Assembly (NCBI GenBank): GCA_947494335.1
Contig: CANLUT010000001.1
Span: forward strand, 62,001-126,000
Length of the DNA: 64,000 nt
Source: Oligoflexales bacterium
GTDB lineage: Bacteria > Bdellovibrionota_B > Oligoflexia > Oligoflexales > RGVZ01
Direction of reading: 5' to 3'
In this document: one piece after another, positions 17,385 through 26,208 of the stretch
Layout of the letters: each line of letters begins with the position of its first letter
How positions within the stretch are numbered: position 1 is the first letter of the stretch
Position numbers and translations under genes: made by a program
The notes under the pieces: model-generated
What the model was told of the DNA's origin: nothing
Database searches by the model: none
The model's input: only the letters and a program-made list of their open reading frames with translations

Positions 17385-17891
17385 TTAGTCGTATGTATAC
17401 CGCAGCATGCCTGGCAGATCGCATCTTACTGCGCCAGATAACCCACCGTAGGATCCCTGAGACGCGAAGCGAATCCTAAGTTCATGGAGTCGGTACTGCA
17501 TAATTAGAATTTGGGTATCTTTGCGATGGACATGATTGTTGTGAACAAACTGAACATGGGCGTCGTCAATGCCGGTATCGCCGATCCGGCATTTCTTTGG
17601 ACGATAGAGTTCGATTGGTGTGAGCATTTGCTTGCCTGCATCGACAAGTTTTGCATAGCTTGGTTCAGAGTCTACATCCTGGTTGATGCGGTCCGGATTA
17701 GCTATTCCGTCGAAAATAAATGTAAGATTCGAGATGATCATGTTGTTCGCATCGCGCCATGTAGGTTGCGGTTGGATGGTTCCTTCGACTTCAAGGCGAA
17801 GATCGACATCCTCACCTTTAACGGCTGAGGTCCATGGAATAAGAAGAAATCCAAGCGGAGGGATTAATTGAAATCGTTTCCGGGCTTTCAT
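17385..17891 (-). CDS. Pilin-like secreted subunit (CS1/Cfa-like), copy 2
   Basis: 168 residues. Signal-like N-terminus MKARKRFQLIPPLGFLLIPWTSAVKGE, then a beta domain collinear with the 13337 product (VEGTIQPQPTWRDANN, FIFDG, CRIGDTGIDDAHVQFVHNN, GSYGGLSGAVRC, LRYTYD). The paired Cys at the C-x-I-G and GAVRC positions are conserved across all three pilin-like proteins. It is the first structural gene after the PilZ gene (25-bp gap), followed after 18 bp by the usher-like gene. A likely major or minor fimbrial subunit exported by Sec and handled by the 13822 chaperone. Confidence 0.68.
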   Translation of the reverse strand: MKARKRFQLIPPLGFLLIPWTSAVKGEDVDLRLEVEGTIQPQPTWRDANNMIISNLTFIFDGIANPDRINQDVDSEPSYAKLVDAGKQMLTPIELYRPKKCRIGDTGIDDAHVQFVHNNHVHRKDTQILIMQYRLHELRIRFASQGSYGGLSGAVRCDLPGMLRYTYD

Positions 17892-17916
17892 TTGTATTGA
17901 TCCCCAAGATTGCTGA

Positions 17917-18654
17917 TTATGCGGCTGCTCTGGTGTTATTCAATAGATCAAGAAACTCGTAAAGAGTGGGTAACGGTAGTTGGCTGAACTCGACACCCAA
18001 GTGGACGTTGAAAAATCCATTGCCAACCTCCTGTTTTTTGGACCAGCGGAGGTGGCCGTATCCGTCAAGGTGTGATGTTGTATCGCTCTTTTTCGGGATT
18101 GAGAAACGTAGCTCATCCCCGGTACTCCAATCATCGCACGGACGCTCAAGGACAATTTTCATTCCTTTGGGACTGAGATCACAAATCTTCCCTTGCATTA
18201 GACCGGACGTTCCTAGTTTCTTAAGTAGACATGGAAGTTGAACCTGGCTTCTAACTCTTTCCGATCGTCCACCCCTCTTGGGTGTGTTGATGTATTTCTT
18301 GATTGCGCAGGTAAGTTTACCAAGATCAGCCGGTCCTGTTATGACTGCGTAGACCAAGTCGTCAGCCATAAGCTTTACATGATTCGCGTCATCTGAATTA
18401 AATAAGAATACCGGTGTCGTTTGTACAACGTGACGAATCTTTTGCAAAAGAAACGTTGCCTTCATTGATCGGGATTCGCAATAGACCCCGTCAATTGCAA
18501 CCGCAAAAGGTTTTAACGAGATGATTTCGTCAATAATTCGAGACTTTCCTTTTGATGCAACGATTTCGAATCCTTCCTGTTGGGATTTAGCGATGGTGTC
18601 AGCGGCGAAAGCGATATTTGAATAGCTTAAAATCAGTTTACGATTGTCGGTCAT
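17917..18654 (-). CDS. PilZ domain protein with N-terminal pseudo-receiver
   Basis: 245 residues, no signal. Residues 1-118 have the alpha/beta periodicity of a response-regulator receiver with an Asp at the phosphoacceptor position (AVAIDG), but the acidic pair after strand 1 is absent (LILSYSNIA), so phosphorylation is doubtful. Residues about 128-238 are a PilZ domain: the Arg-rich GRSERVRSQ supplies the RxxxR part and DLSPKGMKI the D/NxSxxG part that bind c-di-GMP. It heads the five-gene operon with the fimbria-like genes, suggesting c-di-GMP control of assembly or use of the fibre. It is divergent from the ligase-cyclase-PilZ operon. Confidence 0.85.
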   Translation of the reverse strand: MTDNRKLILSYSNIAFAADTIAKSQQEGFEIVASKGKSRIIDEIISLKPFAVAIDGVYCESRSMKATFLLQKIRHVVQTTPVFLFNSDDANHVKLMADDLVYAVITGPADLGKLTCAIKKYINTPKRGGRSERVRSQVQLPCLLKKLGTSGLMQGKICDLSPKGMKIVLERPCDDWSTGDELRFSIPKKSDTTSHLDGYGHLRWSKKQEVGNGFFNVHLGVEFSQLPLPTLYEFLDLLNNTRAAA

Positions 18655-19047
18655 TAAACATCCTCCGTGCCGTCTTCTTACATTCGGCGAGGGGCAAGTT
18701 AGTCTTCGTTAGGTTCTGCAATTGATGCGGATCTCATTCTATGATCTGAGCTTATTAGATCATTGGTCAATACTTCTGGTTCAAGCTGACAAACTAGCAA
18801 AACAATATTTGGAATGTATTTTCTCGTCTGGAACATGACGAAGTGATCAAAGGCATGAGATCAATGAAACTAATCACGAAATATCGCCATCGTCAAAAGA
18901 CTGATCCTTTACCCCTGAGTAACAAAACATCGATTTGAGCGAGTTATGTCGACTGACCACTAAGTAACGATCTGATGACATCGATCTTGAGCGTTAATGA
19001 TCTGGATTAATTATCCGAAACAGATCGCATCAACGTTGGGGGTGGAA
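18655..19047. other. Divergent control region between the two operons
   Basis: About 390 bp separating the PilZ-fimbria operon (minus) from the ligase-cyclase-PilZ operon (plus). Several GATCA-containing words recur (near 18768, 18846, 18858 and 18900) without a regular period. I find no sigma-54 element, riboswitch-like fold or terminator. Promoters for both operons must lie here or just inside it. Confidence 0.4.
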
Positions 19048-20094
19048 ATGGAAAATTGTGAAAGTAGCATCTTTAAGCCAGAACTCATGACGGTTGAGAA
19101 GCTACGTCAGCATCTTTTCTTTAAAAAAAATGTTCCCTATTGGAATTATGAGGAAGCGAATTTAACCATCGGGCTAGAGGTTGAGTATTTCATCGCCCAG
19201 AGGACTAACCAGGAGATTCGTTTAGCAACCCGATCCGAATATATTCTAATGACTAAAATATTGATGGAGAAATTTGGTTACGTAGACCGCGGCCTCACTG
19301 ACCAGCCAGGCCGTGTCAGTAAAGATACCGACATTGGTTATGTGACGATTAAACCGGACTTCGCTTGGCATATTCTCGAGGTGTCGCTGCCTCCAAGAAG
19401 ATCTGTATCTCAGCTGAGAGATCTGATGGGTCAGATTTTTTCAGAGGTAGACGAAGCATTGGCTGCTGTGAATTTGGAGCGACTCGACATTAGCTGTCTG
19501 CCCACTCCTCCAAGAACCATGGACTTGGTCTCTGTGCCTAGGCTTAGGGGTATAACAAATACCTTCATGGTAAGATCAGAACGAAGACCGACTCAGGATC
19601 CATTTTTTCCTGCTTATATTGCCTCAACTCACGTTCATTTGAACGCGAGTTCTGAGGAGTCACTTAAATACCTTCCGATATTGTATAATTTGGATCATCT
19701 CGTTAGCCGTAAATTCACGCGCGCGAATATATTTCATGGTCAGATTTATGATAATGCCCGAACAAAAATGTATGCCGATACACTAGGTAAAGAATATTTA
19801 CTTCATACCTACCCACCTTTGCCTGCTAGCAATCTACAGTCTTTGGTCAATCAAATGAACCAATCCCCTCGTCTGTTTCCTATGGATCCGTTTTTTCCTG
19901 TAAGAGATATGTCATATATCAGGCCAACGAGGTATGGGACTCTTGAATTTAGATCATGTTGTTCATTTAAGTCTGTTGACATAATAACGCGTATTGTGGA
20001 ATGCCGCATAGCGCAACTTCTTGCAGCGACCGGTGTTGATCGCAATCGTTTCTATGCTCTATTGGGTGAAACGCCTGGAGAAGTTCCAGCATGA
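19048..20094 (+). CDS. Glutamate-cysteine ligase-like (GCS2/YbdK family) enzyme
   Basis: Chosen start is ATG 19048, preceded by GGGGGTGG; the track start at 18997 lacks a ribosome-binding site. 348 residues. The family pattern is visible: GLEVEYF at residues 42-48 (metal-binding acidic pair), a middle ILEVSLPP strand, STHVHLN near 193 and RYGTLEFRS near 307. GCS2 enzymes join an amino acid to a glutamate-like carboxylate using ATP; the true substrate here is unknown. The stop overlaps the next start (ATGA, 4 bp), so it is translated together with the cyclase. An amidating enzyme in a signalling operon is unusual: it could modify a small molecule or a protein tail. Confidence 0.75.
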   Translation: MENCESSIFKPELMTVEKLRQHLFFKKNVPYWNYEEANLTIGLEVEYFIAQRTNQEIRLATRSEYILMTKILMEKFGYVDRGLTDQPGRVSKDTDIGYVTIKPDFAWHILEVSLPPRRSVSQLRDLMGQIFSEVDEALAAVNLERLDISCLPTPPRTMDLVSVPRLRGITNTFMVRSERRPTQDPFFPAYIASTHVHLNASSEESLKYLPILYNLDHLVSRKFTRANIFHGQIYDNARTKMYADTLGKEYLLHTYPPLPASNLQSLVNQMNQSPRLFPMDPFFPVRDMSYIRPTRYGTLEFRSCCSFKSVDIITRIVECRIAQLLAATGVDRNRFYALLGETPGEVPA

Positions 20095-22952
20095 ATGAGT
20101 CTGTCGGTACAAGCCAAAAACATACATCTATCGCCATATTTTCGATTGCGATAGTCATGTATTTGGGTGCTGGACTCATAGCTCATTTGAAAATGCGCGG
20201 TTCTGGCGCAACAGAGATCCATCTTTCACAAGTTGAGAATCAGTGCAGCGAGAGCGAGTGCGTGGCGAAATGGCAGTTCATCTCCACTAAACGTTTTGTG
20301 TTACTCGGGCAGATTCTAAGGAGCCATCAGCTACGACGCCTTGGGACTGATGGGGACGTTCTTCCTATTACCGTAGTTTCCGGAACCATGTCCGACAGTT
20401 GGTTGCGTTTGAATGTCTATCAAGTTGAGCCGGGAGAGCGATATGAAATTGTTGGAAAAAAGCCATTAACTGCACGGATGGGGTATTTTGTAGGAATTCG
20501 ACCTAGGGAAGCGAATGACAGCAGTATTCTTACAGTTCCTCATTTGGTGGAGTCAATACAAAGAAGTGGATTGCTGCTTGCACTAGTTTCTGTTCTCATT
20601 TTGCTTGCTGCGTTGGCAGTTTCCACCAAGAGGCTCATTGCCCTTAATCCTGTGACTAAGACCGAGCCAGGTAACTTGCAAATTTGTGCATTGCTTTTGA
20701 TAGGTTCATTAACGCTGTCGACTGGGTTATGGGATGCCGCGATTCCGGAAGGTAACTACAGAAACGCTGCATTACGATCGCTCATGACGGCTGCGTGCTT
20801 GATGTTTGTGATTCCCGATCCAAGGCTAAACTCTGTTTGGACTCGCAGATTATGGTTTGCAATAAAGGTCGTTGTCCTGATTACGGGATCTTTGATGTTC
20901 TGGCCATTTCTACGGCAAGCTACATATTGGTCTGCTATTTTGTTCTTAATGGCAACGTTTGGGGCAGTTAAGTTTTATCGTCAAAAAGATACGGTTTCCG
21001 CGCTGATGTGGGGCTGTGGAATCCTCGATGCTGGCAGAGTCATTGGTCTCATACAGATAGTGGATTACCCGCCTGTATACGTTTTTAATGTGTTATCACT
21101 GTCTGCGCTTGGCTTGGCAGCTGGGAATGCAGGGGGCTTTGTAACAATCGGTCTTTTGGGTAAGCTCTACCGCAGGATTCGTCGCGATTTTCTGCTCGAT
21201 TCTATCAATCAACAGTTTCACAGTTTTCGCGGCAAGCGACCCGAAGTTCAGCTTGAATCTCTAAAGTCTGTACTGCCGATGCTTGGTGAATTTTTGCACT
21301 GCGGAAGGATAACGATAACCATAAATCTTCCTCTTGGTCGGCCTGTTACGTATTCATTTGATAGTCACACAAAAACGTCAGAAGTTTTCGACGACGGTAC
21401 AATTCCTGGCGCGGTAACATTGCGGTCACTTTTGTATGGAGATTCGGCTTTATTCGAGTCGTTTGCTGCATATTCAAAAAGGCTTGGATTCGGTGCAAAT
21501 ACATCGCTCTCAGGATTTGATCTTTTTTGCATAATACCAATCCGGGTCAACGAGCAGGTGGTCGGGACAATTATGATGACAAAATTTAAAGATGCCGCCC
21601 TGAGAGAGAAAATGGTTAGAGCGGATGGACTTACTGAAGAGCGTGAGAATATTCGTGCTGTTCTATCCGTTTTTGAGGGTTTGGTTTCGTCAATGATAGT
21701 GCGGGACCTTAATAGCGCAAGCCAAGTCTCACGGGATTTGCACAAAATGTTGCATTTGGAGCTTGCCCTTTGCGAAAGACCGGCAGACTTCCTATCGCTC
21801 TATGCAAGGTCTATTGCGTATCACTGTAAGTGTGCTGTAGCTATTCACACAAAGATTGGCGATCAAGGAGTCGCTGTTGCGCATTGTGGGCTTCCAAGCG
21901 ATGCTTGGGCGTTCTTGAGTAAACATCCACTCAAACTCGCAACTGGGGGTGCATCGCCCATCGGTCCCACAGTAGTCGCCTTCATGGAGCGCCGAAGTAG
22001 CTACGTCAAAGATGTTCGGGAGATCAAAAGCCAGATGCATCCAATGACGCAGTCTCTTTTTGAGCTCATGAGATCTGAGAGTATCGCGGCGATTCCACTT
22101 GCGCCAGAGACGCGAAATTTTGTGGTTACGTTATTCACAATGTCAGGCGATCCTCCTGCGAGTCCATCAGTGGTGCAGGTTGTGGAGTCCACTGAGGCAA
22201 TTTTTGTGGCAGCCCTTGAAGTGATGAGCCAGCGGTCATCGGTGGTTGCTTTAGGTGAGTTGACAAGCCGGCTTATCGGTGACAAGGAGATCAGAACCAA
22301 AATTATCGAAGCCGCTAAAGCTCGAAATTTACCGACAACGATCGGCAAGCCGAAGACATCATTTCTTCTTTTGTTTGATCTGGTGGGAAGCTCAGATCTT
22401 TCCCACGATACCGAGTTAAAAGCACGAGCATACGGCAATTTTTATGATTTAGTGAATAAGAAAGCCCAGGAACAGCTTCGTGGTGTGATTCGGAAAACTA
22501 TCGGTGATGCCGTGATTATTACATGGGATGGATCCGATCATGATCCGTCTATTGATCCAAATTTCGTTCACAAATTGCGAAATCTTGCACAGTACGCAGA
22601 TTTTGTAGCAAAGGATATTGGCTGTAAGGGTGCACGCGCGATTCTACATTATGGAAAATATTTTCTTGGTCTAGTAGGGACCGAGACGTTTGGGCAAATT
22701 GATGTAATCGGTAGCGGTATCGATGAGGTTTGTAAGTTAGAGGGTTTGATGAAGCATATAGTGATCGATGGCAGTCCCGCTAAACTGGCTATTTCCTGCA
22801 GTGCTATCGAGAAAATTTCTAGTCAAGCATCTTATACGTTTGTTCGCGAGAATCTTGTGGAATTTGATGTGTTACCAACATCCAGGTTTAATATCAAGTT
22901 CGCATGCACACTCATTAGCGGTGTAAGGACAATTAATCATGCCGCTAGATAG
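20091..22952 (+). CDS. Membrane receptor with 7TM region, GAF-like domains and class III nucleotidyl cyclase
   Basis: 953 residues. A signal/anchor helix (IAIFSIAIVMYLGAGLIAHL) leads to a periplasmic domain of about 120 residues, then about seven membrane helices (160-370), a 7TM-DISM-like receptor layout. Two GAF-like segments (about 380-560 and 575-735) precede a class III cyclase domain (about 760-935). Both metal-binding Asp are present (LLFDLVGSS and KTIGDAVI), as is the purine-contacting Asp (IDVIG). The transition-state Asn and Arg positions read Asp and Lys (GSGIDEVCKLE), so activity may be weak or altered. Overlaps the ligase start by 4 bp and the PilZ gene by 14 bp. Confidence 0.85.
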   Translation: MNESVGTSQKHTSIAIFSIAIVMYLGAGLIAHLKMRGSGATEIHLSQVENQCSESECVAKWQFISTKRFVLLGQILRSHQLRRLGTDGDVLPITVVSGTMSDSWLRLNVYQVEPGERYEIVGKKPLTARMGYFVGIRPREANDSSILTVPHLVESIQRSGLLLALVSVLILLAALAVSTKRLIALNPVTKTEPGNLQICALLLIGSLTLSTGLWDAAIPEGNYRNAALRSLMTAACLMFVIPDPRLNSVWTRRLWFAIKVVVLITGSLMFWPFLRQATYWSAILFLMATFGAVKFYRQKDTVSALMWGCGILDAGRVIGLIQIVDYPPVYVFNVLSLSALGLAAGNAGGFVTIGLLGKLYRRIRRDFLLDSINQQFHSFRGKRPEVQLESLKSVLPMLGEFLHCGRITITINLPLGRPVTYSFDSHTKTSEVFDDGTIPGAVTLRSLLYGDSALFESFAAYSKRLGFGANTSLSGFDLFCIIPIRVNEQVVGTIMMTKFKDAALREKMVRADGLTEERENIRAVLSVFEGLVSSMIVRDLNSASQVSRDLHKMLHLELALCERPADFLSLYARSIAYHCKCAVAIHTKIGDQGVAVAHCGLPSDAWAFLSKHPLKLATGGASPIGPTVVAFMERRSSYVKDVREIKSQMHPMTQSLFELMRSESIAAIPLAPETRNFVVTLFTMSGDPPASPSVVQVVESTEAIFVAALEVMSQRSSVVALGELTSRLIGDKEIRTKIIEAAKARNLPTTIGKPKTSFLLLFDLVGSSDLSHDTELKARAYGNFYDLVNKKAQEQLRGVIRKTIGDAVIITWDGSDHDPSIDPNFVHKLRNLAQYADFVAKDIGCKGARAILHYGKYFLGLVGTETFGQIDVIGSGIDEVCKLEGLMKHIVIDGSPAKLAISCSAIEKISSQASYTFVRENLVEFDVLPTSRFNIKFACTLISGVRTINHAAR

Positions 22953-24855
22953 TATAGTAACGCCAATTCCAAATTATGCTCGAGTGATATCCAAGCCTCG
23001 GATCATTGCGGGACTTTTGGCTGAGATGGAGGCTGCGGACGTGTTTTTGCACGTCACGCGCGGCGACCTTCCCCGTGCTCTATCGATGAAAATTAAATGC
23101 GAGATTCTAACACCTTTTGATGATTCTAGAATAACGCTTTGTGATGAATCATTAGAAACTGGCACATATACTGCGTCTGCATTGTTTGCGGGGCAGCGAA
23201 TTTCTTTTGAATTAGATGTGATTGACGGTCAAGGTCAATGCAGGCTCCCGTCTAAACTTCTAATAACAGATCTCAGGAGTTCGAAGCGCAGTTCATTTGG
23301 GCCCGATATTCAAATAGCAGAAATTAGTGGTGAACATTCCGTCACGTTTGCAACTCCAATTGATGTTAGTCATAGCTCGATGGCGCTAGTTTCTGTGGTG
23401 AAAAACCCCCTTTTAAAGATAGGTGATGTAGTTCAGGTTCGAATTAGGGGAGGGACATTTTCCAGAGACGTTTTTAGCTATAGGATGCTCGTCCGTGATA
23501 TCCAGTATTCCAGCGATGTAACTCGAATTCTTCTGGGTATGATTGAAGCCAGTGGTGTTAGTCGATTGAAGGACAGTCGTCGAGTTGCGCGTCGAACGCC
23601 CTGCGGGGCAACGATTGTCATAAGTCCTGTGGATGATCACTTCGGCGAAGGTCTTGTATGTGGTGTTGAAGATATCTCTATTAATGGATTACGTGCCTCG
23701 ATCCAGCAGGATTCAGTTCCCAATTGGATAATTCCTGGTCTTCACGTTAAATTGCAAAATGACTTGGTCCACGCATCAGTTATTTGGCGGCATGAAAATT
23801 CCGTTGGTTTGCGGCTAGACGCACTGGATGAGTCGAGTACGCTATCATCTTGGTTTAAATTGTTGAAGCAGCTCAGTCGAACCACCTCTGTTCATCACTC
23901 GCATCTAGATGATCTTGTAAATTTATTCACTGAGTCCGGACTATTGAAAGGTTCCAGGAGGAAAGTATACGGCACTCGACCTGCTCGCTATTTGCCGCCT
24001 GATATCGTGACAAATAATCCATTGCTCTATCATCGTATTGCCTCAAAGGTTGAGTCAGGAAAAATCGCAGGGCAGGTGAGTATGGTTCGGCTAACCGACG
24101 ATTATTGGTTTATGCAAGAAGGATCTCACAACGGCGACGAGCTTGCAGTGTCTTACAAGCAGCTGTTAGATAATGTTCTGGTCGTAGCTCAGAATCTTTC
24201 AAAAACGTCTCTTCTAGCACCTCGTTATATTGGTGCCCTCGTGCACAGTTCCGTCAAGTCCTCGTCTGACCTTATGGAGCGACTTTGCGAGGGGGCATTA
24301 AATCGGAGGTGTGACTCGTTTCATATCAGTTTAGTCAAACAGAAGCTCCCAGTAATTCAGGCCGACAGTCGACAGAAAATCATCGAGATTAAATCTGTTC
24401 CAGCCCGTATACGACGCCAGCTATCGCTGGTTTTTGATCCCGTACTTTTTGAGGTTTTTGGGGGAATGAATGGTGCGCATCCCCGGCTAAATTCAGAGCT
24501 GAGTCAACTCGGTCCAGAGCATACTGCAAATAGCATTGCGCTCGCAGAAGATGGTGTAGTTTGGTGTTTGGCATATCGTCTCAAAAGTTATTATGCATTG
24601 AGTTCTACTGGCGTTATTAATAGCCTTTTTCTGGTGGTTAAAATTGGGACAGAGGCAGAAACGCTGTTGTCTGGCATTAGAACTCTTAAAGATTTTGGTA
24701 TCACAACAGGAACTGATGATGTTGTTGTGATTCTAGATCGTGAAGGTCAAGAATGTGACGAGGAGTATCGCCGTCATTTAGGAAGCCTAGTTAATGGTTT
24801 GACTGCTTCTAAGGCTTTTACATTTTATGTGTTTGATATGATCGCCTTGTCATGA
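22939..24855 (+). CDS. PilZ domain protein with uncharacterised C-terminal region
   Basis: 638 residues, soluble. The N-terminal about 190 residues are beta-rich, comparable to the YcgR/PilZN flanking domain. A PilZ domain follows at about 212-310: SRRVARRTP supplies the Arg motif, EDISINGLRASI the DxSxxG motif and SVIWRHENSVGLRL the last strand. The remaining about 320 residues match nothing I recognise. The gene starts 14 bp before the cyclase stop, so the three plus-strand genes form one coupled operon. Probable c-di-GMP effector; the target is unknown. No terminator separates it from the convergent TIGR02147 gene 4 bp away. Confidence 0.8.
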   Translation: MPLDSIVTPIPNYARVISKPRIIAGLLAEMEAADVFLHVTRGDLPRALSMKIKCEILTPFDDSRITLCDESLETGTYTASALFAGQRISFELDVIDGQGQCRLPSKLLITDLRSSKRSSFGPDIQIAEISGEHSVTFATPIDVSHSSMALVSVVKNPLLKIGDVVQVRIRGGTFSRDVFSYRMLVRDIQYSSDVTRILLGMIEASGVSRLKDSRRVARRTPCGATIVISPVDDHFGEGLVCGVEDISINGLRASIQQDSVPNWIIPGLHVKLQNDLVHASVIWRHENSVGLRLDALDESSTLSSWFKLLKQLSRTTSVHHSHLDDLVNLFTESGLLKGSRRKVYGTRPARYLPPDIVTNNPLLYHRIASKVESGKIAGQVSMVRLTDDYWFMQEGSHNGDELAVSYKQLLDNVLVVAQNLSKTSLLAPRYIGALVHSSVKSSSDLMERLCEGALNRRCDSFHISLVKQKLPVIQADSRQKIIEIKSVPARIRRQLSLVFDPVLFEVFGGMNGAHPRLNSELSQLGPEHTANSIALAEDGVVWCLAYRLKSYYALSSTGVINSLFLVVKIGTEAETLLSGIRTLKDFGITTGTDDVVVILDREGQECDEEYRRHLGSLVNGLTASKAFTFYVFDMIALS

Positions 24856-24859
24856 TTTT

Positions 24860-25669
24860 CTAGGCGATTTCGAATAGATCAACCGTTACAAATGAGAGAT
24901 TGCCCGGCTCAACTTTTTCAGTTGAATGCTTAATTTGATCTACAAAGTTTTTGATTAAATGTGTCAGACGATCTTTATCCTTGGGGGATAGGGCGACCGG
25001 CAATGTTACTGATCCGGTTTTGGTGTCGTCTGAACCTAGGCGGTCCAATGCTTTGAGACGAAGATTAATATGAAATCGTTTTTTATCAAAATACTCTATA
25101 GCGTCGATCGTTGAGACACCCACAATGCTGTTATCCGAATTTCTTGTAATAAGTCCCAAGTTTTCAAGCGTATCTAGTGCTTCATAAATGGTTATATTAG
25201 GTAGTTTGAGGCAATCTGCAATTGCAGGTACAGACTGATATCTGGGCTCCTGCAGAAGAATACAGATTGTAGCATAGATCCAATGTGAGTTGAAGCGATC
25301 GATGTTTAGTCTACTGGCTCCTATCAGAGATGACTCCGCCGCAGTATATTTTTGATTTGCAGCTTCAATCATTCTATCGCGTTTGTTCTGTAGGAATGTT
25401 TTCAATTTCACGGTGCCAGCGCGTTCAATATCGACAAGGCACAAGAAATATTCCGTGGAGTCGTCATCAAGACCCAAGAACGCTGCGACTTCGTTGGCCT
25501 GCTCTGGGTTGAAATCCTTTGGTCCCTTCAAGATTTGACTAATAAGGCTCGGATGAACGCGTAGCGTTTCTGCGATTTTTTTGATGCTACCACGGCCTAG
25601 AGATGGTTCTGAGTTGATCGTCGCGCAGACAAATTGCTTGTAGTCTAGAAACATGAATATATTCGACAC
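24860..25669 (-). CDS. TIGR02147 family DNA-binding protein
   Basis: 269 residues with the same plan as the 12354 product: an N-terminal DYKQF opening, an HTH (GSIKKIAETLRVHPSLISQILKGPKD), then the TIGR02147 core with AAESSLIGASRLNIDRFNSHWIYATICIL and a winged-helix ITIYEALDTLENLGLITR. The C-terminal sheet ends in FVTVDLFEIA. Identity with the first copy looks low outside the motifs, so this is not a recent duplication. It is convergent with the ligase-cyclase-PilZ operon and forms the right edge of the accessory block. A regulator of that block is a reasonable guess without direct evidence. Confidence 0.85.
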   Translation of the reverse strand: MSNIFMFLDYKQFVCATINSEPSLGRGSIKKIAETLRVHPSLISQILKGPKDFNPEQANEVAAFLGLDDDSTEYFLCLVDIERAGTVKLKTFLQNKRDRMIEAANQKYTAAESSLIGASRLNIDRFNSHWIYATICILLQEPRYQSVPAIADCLKLPNITIYEALDTLENLGLITRNSDNSIVGVSTIDAIEYFDKKRFHINLRLKALDRLGSDDTKTGSVTLPVALSPKDKDRLTHLIKNFVDQIKHSTEKVEPGNLSFVTVDLFEIA

Positions 25670-26109
25670 TTGAAAACTCCTGCCAAATTTATTTGAAGAT
25701 GGCGCTTTTCTAAGCCGTTAGATTTGTCTTGTCTGTGTTTGTGCTTTGCTCATTTGTTACGCTAATGAGTATGTGTGGTCTGAGCAACATGAATTTGCCG
25801 GCGCTTGCAACAAAGTGTTCGGTGATGTTCGGAAGGCTCGCTGTGCAATTTCGGATCTGAGGGGACGCTATTGTCGATATCTGAGTAACCGGTTTTTCTG
25901 AGATTATTTAAACGCAGATTTTTGGTAAGCCTGAACGAACAAAATAATTTGATGACAGGATGCTCGTTTAAAAAGCGCCCTATGACTGTCAGTTGAATTT
26001 TTCTTCGCTCCTTCAATTGCATGTCCTGCACAATGATCGTCTGTCGAAACTTTTGACAGTTTATTAGCTTCTGGCCTGAAATTATTGATTATTTTTTACA
26101 GGTTAGGCA
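25670..26109. other. Divergent intergenic region upstream of a sigma-54 promoter
   Basis: About 440 bp. Besides the palindrome at 26041 described separately, I see no RNA or coding signal; the 89-codon minus-strand ORF inside it has no ribosome-binding site and no recognisable product. Confidence 0.4.
26041..26059. promoter_or_regulatory. 19-bp palindrome, candidate activator site
   Basis: CTGTCGAAACTTTTGACAG, arms matching at 8 of 9 positions, centred about 86 bp before the start predicted from the 26110 sigma-54 element. A 14/19 match occurs upstream of the 45704 sigma-54 site at a similar distance. Confidence 0.5.
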
Positions 26110-26125
26110 TGGCCCCCCCCTTGCA
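26110..26125 (+). promoter_or_regulatory. Sigma-54 -24/-12 promoter for the 26209 gene
   Basis: TGGCCCCCCCCTTGCA keeps GG-N10-GC, TTGCA and the leading TGGC; an eight-C run replaces the A and R positions of the consensus. Confidence 0.6.
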
Positions 26126-26139
26126 TGTCTAAGGCTATT

Positions 26140-26157
26140 CCGCGACCGGTTTCGCGG
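26140..26157 (+). other. 5'-terminal mRNA stem-loop
   Basis: CCGCGA-CCGGTT-TCGCGG, perfect 6-bp GC-rich stem, beginning about 4 nt after the start site predicted from the sigma-54 element. Confidence 0.4.
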
Positions 26158-26208
26158 ACCCGGGACGCATGCGGGTAGATCTATAGCGGAGTTGAAGCGG
26201 GGTTGATT

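Noticed and set aside
18655-19047. c-di-GMP riboswitch in the divergent control region
   Set aside because: Despite the two PilZ genes, I cannot find the GEMM-type core motifs or stems.
25762-26031. 89-codon minus-strand ORF in the 25.7-26.1 kb intergenic region
   Set aside because: No ribosome-binding site, biased basic translation, no homology I recognise.
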